Shown one piece after another: positions 1-5,780 of a stretch of DNA of 11,070 nucleotides. Positions within the stretch are counted from its first letter, which is position 1. Every line of letters starts with the position of its first letter. A program made the position numbers and the translations under genes. Source of the DNA: Acidobacteriota bacterium (GTDB lineage: Bacteria; Acidobacteriota; Terriglobia; Terriglobales; Acidobacteriaceae). The notes below the pieces were generated by a model, which worked only from the letters and a program-made list of their open reading frames with translations, was not told where the DNA came from and did no database searches. The stretch covers positions 5,304 through 16,373 of the forward strand of contig JAKABE010000033.1 of assembly GCA_021801945.1 (NCBI GenBank), in the 5' to 3' direction.

Positions 1-440
1 TGGGTGAGATAGGCGCGTGAAACCTCGCGGGCCAGCTCCTCGAGCAGCCGCATTCGCAGGGCGGGAAAATTCTCGAACGCGCGCTCGATCGCCCCCATCG
101 GCAACAGCAGCAGCGTACCGGAAGTCAGGGCTTTCAACGTATAGGTATGATGGCTGTCTCCCAGCGAAGCCGCCAGTTCCACAAGGTCTCCGGGACGCAC
201 TGTTCCCAACGTCAGCCGCACCTTTAGACGTTCCGCTTTACGCACAAACTGCCCCGAGATCACCAGGTAAAGGCCCTTGCAGACGCCATCCTGCTGGAAT
301 ACGGTCTCGCCGGAATCGAAATTAAGGCACTGCGCTGCGCCGGTGAGCAGACTGCCGGTCTCTGGCGGACAGTCCAAGAGCTCCGCTACCGGGTGTGGGG
401 CAACGGCGTCCATCGGACGTGACCTTGCCTCTGGCTGCAT
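1..440 (-). CDS. Crp/Fnr-family transcriptional regulator, N-terminal part (runs off left edge)
   Basis: The first 146 residues of a regulator with an N-terminal cyclic-nucleotide-binding (cupin-like) fold are present. The C-terminal helix-turn-helix expected of Crp/Fnr proteins would lie beyond the left edge and is not seen. Family features visible are the GETVFQQDG turn (residues 44-52), GLYLVISGQF (56-65), the RPGDLVEL loop (82-89) and the LLLLPMGAIERAFENFP strand-helix segment (110-126) leading into the dimerisation helix. The ATG at 438-440 is preceded by a GGGGGAGACGGA Shine-Dalgarno-like stretch; a second ATG nine codons in is possible. Cysteines occur at 24, 38 and 54. They lack the clustered N-terminal spacing of Fe-S-binding FNR, and the cAMP-contact residues of E. 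coli CRP are not obvious, so the ligand is unknown. It lies downstream of the universal stress gene on the same strand. Nearby palindromes of Crp/Fnr type suggest local targets, which is inference. Confidence 0.85.
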   Translation of the reverse strand, partial: MQPEARSRPMDAVAPHPVAELLDCPPETGSLLTGAAQCLNFDSGETVFQQDGVCKGLYLVISGQFVRKAERLKVRLTLGTVRPGDLVELAASLGDSHHTYTLKALTSGTLLLLPMGAIERAFENFPALRMRLLEELAREVSRAYLT

Positions 441-558
441 CGTTCCGTCTCCCCCATCCTTCGGCCCAGGATCAGCCCTGCTGCACCTGGAGCTGCGTAT
501 GATTCCCGCCAACTTGCGGTGAACGCTTCGATTGCTGCGAACATGCGCCGAACGACGT

Positions 559-587
559 TTCATCTGCGGCCAATCGATTCCAGTCAA
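559..587 (-). promoter_or_regulatory. Candidate promoter with FNR-like box upstream of the Crp/Fnr gene
   Basis: Read on the minus strand, TTGACT (587-582) is a 5/6 match to a -35 box. It is followed after 17 bases by a weak -10, GATGAA (564-559). The -35 is part of TTGAC-TGGA-ATCGA (587-574), which matches 8 of 10 defined positions of the FNR consensus TTGAT-N4-ATCAA. The start codon of the regulator lies about 110 bases further on. This would allow separate transcription and autoregulation of the regulator, but the -10 is poor and the call is tentative. The rest of the 272-base gap to the stress gene holds only a 7-bp inverted repeat (656-662 with 679-685) without a T-run. Confidence 0.25.
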
Positions 588-712
588 ATCAGCCCAGAAA
601 AAGACTACAAATGCTCAATCGAATGAGGCAGCCAGCCAACCTCTCTTATCGCGCACCGCGGCCTGAAGAATGGGCTAAGCCGCGGGCGGCAGCAGCTTCC
701 GTGCGCGCCGGA

Positions 713-1609
713 TCATATTTCTTCGTAGACCGCGCCGACGCGCGTCGCCGCAGCGTCCTGTGCCGCAGGTGGAACGCACAACACCGGCACGCGTGAACGG
801 GCGAGCATCGCGAAGGAGGTGCCGTGAGGTCCCGGCGTCTGGCTGGCGCGCTTGACGCCAACGACGAGCATGGCGGGACGATACAGCGCGATCGCCTCCA
901 TCGCCACGTCCACCGGATTACCGTCCTTGACGACGCAATGCACCGGAATCCGCCCGCTTGGGCGGACGCCGAACTCCTCCATCTTCGCCGCGCAAGGATC
1001 GATACCGGCCGAGACCTCAGCAGCGGTGCGCGCGTGCAGCACATAGAGCGGGCGCTGAAACGTCTCTGCCAGCGAGTAGGCAGTGGATGCCGCCTCATGG
1101 GCCACCTCGTTGTGTTCCACGGCAAGCAGCACCGGCCCGCCTGGAGTGGGACGAAACGCCCCAGCGTTCCAATCCGCGGCTACCGCCAGAACCGGGCACG
1201 GAGCCAGTCGCACCAATTGCTCGGCGATAGCACCCACGACCACCGGCCCCGCGCCTTCCCTGCCCTTAGTTCCAATCACGATCAGCCCGGCCTCGTATTG
1301 CCGCGCGATATCCACCAGCATTCTCGCCACGGCCCCCTGGCGGATCTCCGAATGGCTGTGAATACCTTCCCGAAGCAACTCCCCGGCGAGCTTGTCCAGG
1401 ATCTGCCGCGCCGCCTCGGTCAGCGCCTCCAGCACGGCATCCGGAATTTTCTCCACCGTGGCGTACGACAGTGGATCCAGCCCGTGGGCGAGCACGATCC
1501 GCGCGCCGTAGTTCGTAGCCAACTTGCGGGCGTACTCGAGCGCAGCTTCCGATTGGCCATTCAGATCCGTAGCGACAACAATCGTATGCAAGCCACTGGC
1601 AAAACTCAT
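713..1609 (-). CDS. Tandem-domain universal stress protein (UspA family)
   Basis: The 298-residue protein is made of two UspA folds in series, each about 140 residues, as in many stand-alone cytoplasmic tandem Usp proteins. Domain 1 (about 8-145) has the strand HTIVVATDLNGQSEAAL with the conserved Asp14. Its nucleotide-binding signature has the form G-x2-G-x9-G (Gly113, Gly116, Gly126), followed by Ala127 where Ser or Thr is usual, then the closing strand CPVLAVA. Domain 2 (about 159-281) repeats the fold with VLLAVEHNE and VPVLCVP, but its signature is degraded: GVKR at 251-254 has Arg for the second Gly. Domain 1 may bind ATP and domain 2 probably does not, a common asymmetry in the family. 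The ATG at 1607-1609 follows AGGGGGG with a 3-4 base gap. Usp proteins support survival in stasis, oxidative stress or hypoxia; the exact job here is unknown. Two Crp/Fnr-type palindromes lie about 80-115 bases upstream, suggesting control by a Crp/Fnr protein. Confidence 0.93.
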   Translation of the reverse strand: MSFASGLHTIVVATDLNGQSEAALEYARKLATNYGARIVLAHGLDPLSYATVEKIPDAVLEALTEAARQILDKLAGELLREGIHSHSEIRQGAVARMLVDIARQYEAGLIVIGTKGREGAGPVVVGAIAEQLVRLAPCPVLAVAADWNAGAFRPTPGGPVLLAVEHNEVAHEAASTAYSLAETFQRPLYVLHARTAAEVSAGIDPCAAKMEEFGVRPSGRIPVHCVVKDGNPVDVAMEAIALYRPAMLVVGVKRASQTPGPHGTSFAMLARSRVPVLCVPPAAQDAAATRVGAVYEEI

Positions 1610-1688
1610 CGTCCCCCCTGGCCTCGGGTGCCACTCCCCGCATCCTGTTTCTGAAGTTAGAGTCTGCGCCGCAGCACTTCATCCGGCA

Positions 1689-1702
1689 GTGACCTTATTC
1701 AC
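1689..1702 (-). promoter_or_regulatory. Crp/Fnr-type palindrome, proximal site of the stress gene
   Basis: GTGACCTTATTCAC has the form GTGA-N6-TCAC, the core of CRP-class operators. Its centre (1695.5) lies 86 bases upstream of the stress-protein ATG. A weak -10 candidate, TCTAAC, sits on the minus strand at 1661-1656. This spacing is a few bases longer than a classical class II activator promoter, so the exact promoter position is unsure. Being a minus-strand promoter element, it is the closer of two sites to the gene. Confidence 0.55.
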
Positions 1703-1710
1703 CCCACGTC

Positions 1711-1724
1711 GTGATTTAGGTCAC
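1711..1724 (-). promoter_or_regulatory. Crp/Fnr-type palindrome, distal site of the stress gene
   Basis: GTGATTTAGGTCAC is GTGA-N6-TCAC, extended by one pairing base on each side (C1710, G1725). The identical 14-mer recurs at 3334-3347 upstream of feoA. Its centre is 22 bp from that of the proximal site, about two helical turns, so two bound dimers would face the same side of the DNA. Confidence 0.6.
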
Positions 1725-2130
1725 GCGAACCTGCGGAATCCCCGGCTTCAGCTCGGTGCGGGCCCACGTCAGCCGTACCAGCCGCCGTCTCCAACTTCGG
1801 GCACCCGCCCGAGAAGCCTGAACTCGGCTCCATGGGTTTCGTTGTTCGCTTCAGAGAGAGATCTCGCGAGCCCACTTCGCGGCGATTTCTGCGACTCTTT
1901 ATTTCTAAACAAAATGCAGACGGAATTGGTTGTTGAAGCAACAATTGCCTTCCCGTCATTCCCTTCCATGCAAGGAACTCCGCCGCGCGCACCGCGCGAC
2001 CAGTCTCCCCTGATTGAGGCATATGTCGCACCACGACATTTCCGACGCCTCGATTCTCCAGTTTGTGGCGCATGCCCCGGGGCGTCCGCCCGCAAGGCTG
2101 TGGGCTCGCTGAGGCACCGACTCACTTCGG
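1725..2130. other. Intergenic stretch with no supported gene
   Basis: This stretch separates the minus-strand stress gene from the plus-strand transglutaminase-like gene. Open frames exist on both strands but their translations are rich in Arg, Ser and Pro, match no family I know and lack convincing ribosome sites. It holds one AT-richer patch (about 1900-1945) with a short hairpin TTGTTG-aag-CAACAA (1930-1944). A 29-codon frame (2023-2112) is noted under findings. Confidence 0.5.
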
Positions 2131-2136
2131 TATAAT
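2131..2136 (+). promoter_or_regulatory. Perfect -10 box TATAAT before the transglutaminase-like gene
   Basis: TATAAT matches the sigma-70 -10 consensus exactly. No good -35 lies 16-18 bases upstream; the nearest hexamer, GCTGAG, is poor, so an activator may be needed. It predicts a transcript start near 2143 and a leader of about 58 bases. That supports the ATG at 2201 and excludes earlier in-frame starts such as 2063. Confidence 0.5.
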
Positions 2137-2200
2137 CTCCGCAACCCGCCAGGGAGCCGCGGCATTGCCTTCGCCAAGGAATGGAATCTCGGGGAACGGA

Positions 2201-2821
2201 ATGCGGCGCGATCATCCCGCCGCGTTTGGGCTGTCGCCGCAGAATCTGCGCACCTTGCGCGCGCTGAAGGGTCCCGTGCACGTCCAGCGCTTCATCGATT
2301 CGATCGAGTACCAGTACGCGAACACGGCATGGTCTCCGGAGCGCGTACTGAGAGAGCGCAAGGGCCACTGCCTCGAAGGAGCCGTGCTCGCCGCCGCAGC
2401 TCTGCGGGTGAACGGGCGCCCGCCACTGCTCATGGATCTGGAGGCCGTGCACGACGATGATCACGTGATTGCCTTGTATCGCGAGCGCGGTCTCTGGGGC
2501 GGCATCGCCAAGTCCAATTTTGCCGGTCTGCGGTTCCGCGCGCCCATCTACCGCACCCTGCGCGAGCTGGCGCTGAGTTACTTCGAGCAGTACTACAACC
2601 TGCGGGGCGAGCGCACTTTGCGCGCCTACTCGCGCCCGGTGAATCTCAAGCGCCTGGACCACCAGCAATGGATGACCGCGGAGGACGACATCTGGTGCGT
2701 CCCCGAGCTCCTGATTGCGGCGCAGCATTACCCGCTGTTTCCTGACAAAGTGGCGCGCACGCTGCCGCGCCTGGACCGCCGGAGCTTCGAAGCCGGAATG
2801 CACGGCTGGGTCAGGCACTAA
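2201..2821 (+). CDS. Transglutaminase-like (Cys-His) conserved hypothetical protein
   Basis: A 206-residue soluble protein without signal peptide or membrane segment. The arrangement fits the papain-like transglutaminase superfamily: a Cys at the start of a hydrophobic helix (KGHCLEGAVLAAAALR, Cys57), then a strand with acidic residues and a His (MDLEAVHDDDHVIALY, His88), then WGGIAKSNFAGLRFR (99-113). Asp79 or one of Asp85-87 could complete a triad. The C-terminal part (LRELALSYFEQYYNLRGERTLRAYS) looks like a conserved extension. In this superfamily such proteins may be peptidases, amidases or crosslinking enzymes; substrate and activity cannot be read here. The ATG at 2201 is chosen because it follows GGGGAACGGA and a TATAAT box at 2131; the frame stays open upstream to 2063, but that would start before the -10. 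It converges on the small minus-strand gene, with 66 bases between stops and no clear terminator. I am confident of the gene and moderately confident of the fold. Confidence 0.72.
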   Translation: MRRDHPAAFGLSPQNLRTLRALKGPVHVQRFIDSIEYQYANTAWSPERVLRERKGHCLEGAVLAAAALRVNGRPPLLMDLEAVHDDDHVIALYRERGLWGGIAKSNFAGLRFRAPIYRTLRELALSYFEQYYNLRGERTLRAYSRPVNLKRLDHQQWMTAEDDIWCVPELLIAAQHYPLFPDKVARTLPRLDRRSFEAGMHGWVRH

Positions 2822-2887
2822 AGGCCGGTGTGCCATCGGACGGAGAAGAGCTGTCCGCAGATCCGCAGGCATCCCGGCTCGTTGCTT

Positions 2888-3172
2888 CTAAAGCAGCCCC
2901 TCCAGCAACGCCTCCCACTCGGCCTCGATCGAGGCCCGCTGAAACCCGCGCCCCGCGCGTCCATACCAGTAGCTGGCGTTCCAGGTCGCGCCTTCCTTGC
3001 GATGCAGATAAGCGTGGACGGCCATGGCTGCGATGGTTTCCAACTCGTTCACAAGATCGTGCGCGCACGCCCAATCCCCCTTGGCATCCCACCACAGCGC
3101 CTTTTCCGGCGCCGTAAGCCGTTGAGGCGGCTCTGAATTTCCCAATGATGCACGGAACTCCTCAACCGTCAT
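2888..3172 (-). CDS. Small conserved hypothetical protein (94 aa)
   Basis: A 94-residue, Trp- and acidic-residue-rich soluble protein, mostly helical by eye. I recognise its style as a conserved bacterial hypothetical protein but know no function. Striking blocks are ALWWDAKGDWACAHDLVNE (25-43), AAMAVHAYLHRKEG (48-61), NASYWYGRAGR (65-75) and a C-terminal EAEWEALLEGLL. Conserved-looking His38, His53 and His57 with nearby acidic residues could bind a ligand or metal; this is speculation. The ATG at 3170-3172 has AAGGG four bases upstream. It faces the transglutaminase-like gene tail to tail and diverges from feoA, so it is probably its own transcription unit. No signal peptide or membrane segment is seen. 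Confidence 0.75.
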   Translation of the reverse strand: MTVEEFRASLGNSEPPQRLTAPEKALWWDAKGDWACAHDLVNELETIAAMAVHAYLHRKEGATWNASYWYGRAGRGFQRASIEAEWEALLEGLL

Positions 3173-3333
3173 GCAGCCCTTGTACTATCTCGTTCTCGCA
3201 CTTCGCAAGATCGGTCTTTACCTGACAGCAGAGCCTGTTCGCCGGCAGCCGTGAGTGCAGCGGCTGCACCCAGCCCAAGATTTCAGCCGGTCCGGTGGGG
3301 AGAAAGCAAGGCGGCAAATTTCGGTAATATCCT

Positions 3334-3373
3334 GTGATTTAGGTCACTTCCCGCCATGTTATTCCCTGATACA
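3334..3373 (+). promoter_or_regulatory. Crp/Fnr-type operator and possible distal feo promoter
   Basis: GTGATTTAGGTCAC (3334-3347) is identical to the distal site of the universal stress gene and extends to TGTGA-N6-TCACT. A -10-like hexamer GATACA (3368-3373, in context TGATACAAG) lies 30 bases from the palindrome centre, about the geometry of a class II activator site centred near -40. No -35 match is visible, as expected for an activator-dependent promoter. Known feo operons, such as that of E. coli, are activated by FNR when oxygen is low, so this placement makes biological sense. The responsible protein is not shown by sequence. Confidence 0.5.
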
Positions 3374-3500
3374 AGTAAATGAACGTTCCGATAATTGAAA
3401 GGGTGCCCGCCAGGGGGCTCGGGGAATGGCGGTCGGCGCCAGGTTTCCTCTGAGGTCAAGGGATGGGCATACCGCGAACAGAGACCCAAGAATTCCGCAA

Positions 3501-3553
3501 TTGCAGCCGGAAGCCGCTTGGCCGTATACTCAAATACGACCAATACGGTCGTA
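3501..3553 (+). promoter_or_regulatory. Candidate proximal feo promoter with overlapping palindromic operator
   Basis: TTGCAG (3501-3506), an 18-base spacer and TATACT (3525-3530, 5/6 match to a -10 box) form a candidate sigma-70 promoter with transcript start near 3537. A perfect inverted repeat, TACGACC-AATAC-GGTCGTA (3535-3541 with 3547-3553), covers the predicted start, a typical repressor position. The arms do not resemble Fur, DtxR or MntR boxes; a TetR-family operator is one possibility. In RNA it would form a 7-bp hairpin followed by GTTTTC, too few T residues for a convincing terminator. Confidence 0.4.
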
Positions 3554-3597
3554 GTTTTCTGCTGCCGCCTTCCCGGCAGCCTAGCGGGGTCCGGCAG

Positions 3598-3870
3598 GTG
3601 AGCGTACTGAGCGAGTTGGCGGTGGGAGAGCGCGGAGTCCTCGTCAGTCTCGATCTGCCCGAATCGGTGCAGAATCACCTAATGCACATGGGCTTTGTTC
3701 CTGATGTTGTGGTGACTGTGCTGCGCCGCGCGCCAGCCGGCGATCCGACGGTATACGCTGTTGATGGCATGGAGATCGCGCTGCGCCGCGAGACCGCCTC
3801 CGCCATTGGCGTCCGCCCACCTGAACAAGAGTTTGATGAGTCCTCGCAGATAGCCGAGGTTGCCCGATGA
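3598..3870 (+). CDS. feoA: FeoA, ferrous iron transport accessory protein
   Basis: A 90-residue SH3-like cytosolic protein of the FeoA family, which supports the FeoB ferrous iron transporter. Family pattern in order: LSELAVGERGVLVSL (4-18), an NHLMHMGFVPDVVVTVLRRAP block matching the usual rL-eMGl-pG-v motif (26-46), GDPTVYAVDGMEIALRRETASAIGV (48-72). A hydrophilic tail of about 18 residues follows. The GTG at 3598 is chosen because the FeoA domain begins there and GGGG (3586-3589) lies eight bases upstream. The alternative ATG at 3463 would give 135 residues, unusually long for the family (typically about 75-90). Its TGA overlaps the feoB ATG (ATGA), so the two are probably translationally coupled. 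Likely controlled by the Crp/Fnr-type site and palindrome upstream. Confidence 0.9.
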   Translation: MSVLSELAVGERGVLVSLDLPESVQNHLMHMGFVPDVVVTVLRRAPAGDPTVYAVDGMEIALRRETASAIGVRPPEQEFDESSQIAEVAR

Positions 3871-5780
3871 GCAGTTGCTGCAGCACGCCGGTCTTTGAGC
3901 CGCCCGCGGCTCCGCCACCCGAAGGCGCACTGCGCACGATCGTTCTCATCGGGCCGCCCAACGCCGGCAAATCCACGCTCTTCAATCGGCTCACCGGCCT
4001 GCGCCAGAAGGTGGCCAACTATCCCGGCGTCACAGTCGAGCAGCGCATGGGCCTGATGTCCGGCGTAGGCCGCGACGATCTTACCGTCATCGACCTGCCC
4101 GGTATCTACTCCCTCACGCCCTACTCCGAAGATGCCCGCGTCGCGGTCGATGTGCTGCAAGGCAAAATGCCCGGCACGCCCAAGCCCGATGCCGTTCTAT
4201 TGGTGCTCGATTCGCTACACCTCACGCGCCAGTTGATGCTGGCAGCACCCGTCCTCGCCACCGGTCTGCCCACCCTGGTGCTGCTCAACATGTCGGATTT
4301 GATGGAAGCGCGCGGCGGTCAGATCGACACTCTCAAGCTAGCTCGCGAGCTGGGCACGCCCGTAGCCCAGATCAGCGCCGTGCAGGGGACCGGCATGGAT
4401 GCCGTTCGCCTTTTCCTCAACCAGCAAAATGGCCGCGAAGCCGCACGGCCGCTTGCGCTGCCGGTGGTCGGCAACGCGGCCAGCACTCATATGTGGGCCG
4501 CCCAAGTCAGCCGCCGCACCGGTTACCAGGCCCCACTCTCGGCCGAGAACTCCCGCAAGATCGACAACATCCTCCTGCACCGCTTTTGGGGACCGCTGCT
4601 CTTTCTTCTCGTGGTGGTAGGTGTCTTCGAGGTAGTTTTCGCCCTCGGCCAGCCGCTCTCCGATGGCTTGGGCGACGTCCTCACCCGGGCCGGACAGTTG
4701 GCGCAGCCGCTGCTGCCCGCGGGCTGGATTCAGTCTCTGGTTATTGACGGGGTGTGGAAGGGCGTCTGCTCGGTTCTGGTCTTCCTGCCGCAAATTCTGC
4801 TGCTGTTCCTATTCATCGGCATTCTCGAAGACTCGGGCTATCTGGCGCGAGCCGCCCTGATCGCCGACCGTGTGATGCGTTCCGTGGGGCTCAACGGGAA
4901 AGCCTTCATCCCGCTGCTCTCCGCTTACGCCTGCGCAGTTCCCGCGATCATGGCCACACGGACCATCGAGAACAAGCGTGACCGCCTGGCGACGATCCTG
5001 GTGACGCCATTCATGACCTGCTCTGCGCGTCTGCCGGTCTACCTGCTTCTCATCTCTGCCTTCGTGCCCGCAAAGTTCTATTTCCACGATCTGATCGGTC
5101 TGCAGACGCTGGTCATGCTCGCGCTTTACGTGGCGGGTTTCGTGGCCGCTTTTACCACCGCACGGCTGCTGAAGAGCTCCATCCTCAAGTCGAGCGATAC
5201 GCCTTTTATCCTCGAGCTGCCGCAATACCGCATGCCTACGCTCCGCTCTATCACGCTTCGCGTGGTGGACCGCGCACGCATATTCCTGCACAATGCAGGC
5301 AAGATCATCGTGGGCGTCACCATTGCTCTCTGGGTGATGGCGAATCTGCCGGTGATTCATTTGCAGAGCGGCGCTTATGCAGCTCCCGCGTTGACTGCCA
5401 GCCTCATTGGCCGTCTCGGGCACTTCATTGAACCGGCCATCGCGCCCCTCGGCTTCAACTGGAAGATCGGCATCGGGCTGCTCTCGAGCGTGCTGGCGCG
5501 CGAGGTGATGGTCAGCACCATGGGGACGCTCTACGGAGCGGATCCGTCTACGCAAGCCCTCAGCCTGCAAGCCGCCCTCCACCACGACCTGACGCTGGGC
5601 GGGGCGCTGGCCCTGATGATCTTCTTCGCCTTCGCAATGCAATGCACCTCGACCATCGCCGTGGTCCGCCGCGAGACGAACAGTTGGAAGTGGCCGGTTG
5701 TGCAGTTCCTCTACATGCTGGCTCTGGCTTATGGCGCCGCTTTCGCCGTCAACCACATCGTCCTGGCGCTCTTCGGATAA
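3867..5780 (+). CDS. feoB: FeoB, GTP-dependent ferrous iron transporter
   Basis: The inner-membrane Fe(II) uptake protein, 637 residues, shorter than the 773 of E. coli FeoB. The N-terminal G domain has G1 GPPNAGKS (29-36), the switch I segment NYPGVTVE with Thr56 (G2), G3 DLPG (76-79), G4 NMSD (141-144) and G5 SAV (170-172). A helical linker leads to the membrane region from about residue 240, with hydrophobic segments near 242-260, 303-320, 391-409, 412-431, 477-495, 575-598 and 612-635. Both Gate motifs are present: AYACAVPAIMATRTIENKR (353-371), with Ala for the usual Asn after Cys356, and PFMTCSARLPVY (381-392), Cys385. A third conserved Cys lies in MQCTSTIAVVRRE (591-603). The N terminus starts MSSCC, a cysteine pair plus a Pro-rich linker before the G domain. 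No feoC follows; the operon appears to be feoAB only. Confidence 0.97.
   Translation: MSSCCSTPVFEPPAAPPPEGALRTIVLIGPPNAGKSTLFNRLTGLRQKVANYPGVTVEQRMGLMSGVGRDDLTVIDLPGIYSLTPYSEDARVAVDVLQGKMPGTPKPDAVLLVLDSLHLTRQLMLAAPVLATGLPTLVLLNMSDLMEARGGQIDTLKLARELGTPVAQISAVQGTGMDAVRLFLNQQNGREAARPLALPVVGNAASTHMWAAQVSRRTGYQAPLSAENSRKIDNILLHRFWGPLLFLLVVVGVFEVVFALGQPLSDGLGDVLTRAGQLAQPLLPAGWIQSLVIDGVWKGVCSVLVFLPQILLLFLFIGILEDSGYLARAALIADRVMRSVGLNGKAFIPLLSAYACAVPAIMATRTIENKRDRLATILVTPFMTCSARLPVYLLLISAFVPAKFYFHDLIGLQTLVMLALYVAGFVAAFTTARLLKSSILKSSDTPFILELPQYRMPTLRSITLRVVDRARIFLHNAGKIIVGVTIALWVMANLPVIHLQSGAYAAPALTASLIGRLGHFIEPAIAPLGFNWKIGIGLLSSVLAREVMVSTMGTLYGADPSTQALSLQAALHHDLTLGGALALMIFFAFAMQCTSTIAVVRRETNSWKWPVVQFLYMLALAYGAAFAVNHIVLALFG

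Larger units (their letters stand above)
3173..3597. other. Long divergent regulatory region upstream of feoA
   Basis: These 425 bases separate the small minus-strand gene from feoA and hold no separate gene. They contain the Crp/Fnr-type palindrome at 3334-3347 and a candidate proximal promoter with an overlapping palindrome at 3501-3553, both listed separately. An ATG at 3463, in frame with feoA and behind GAGG with six bases spacing, would add 45 residues to FeoA; I consider it less likely than the GTG at 3598. Confidence 0.5.

Noticed and set aside
656..685. CCGCGGC/GCCGCGG inverted repeat after the stress gene as a terminator
   Set aside because: It lies in a suitable place on the minus strand but has a 16-base loop and no T-run.
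824..1654. A 276-codon plus-strand frame opposite the universal stress gene
   Set aside because: Antisense to an unmistakable UspA tandem protein; composition is Arg/His-rich.
1769..2872. A 367-codon minus-strand frame covering the transglutaminase-like gene and the gap before it
   Set aside because: The plus-strand product shows a coherent Cys/His fold, a promoter and a ribosome site; the minus translation has none of these.
5000..5013. GTGA-N6-TCAT inside feoB as a fourth Crp/Fnr-type site
   Set aside because: One mismatch, located within coding sequence, and fully explained by conserved FeoB codons.
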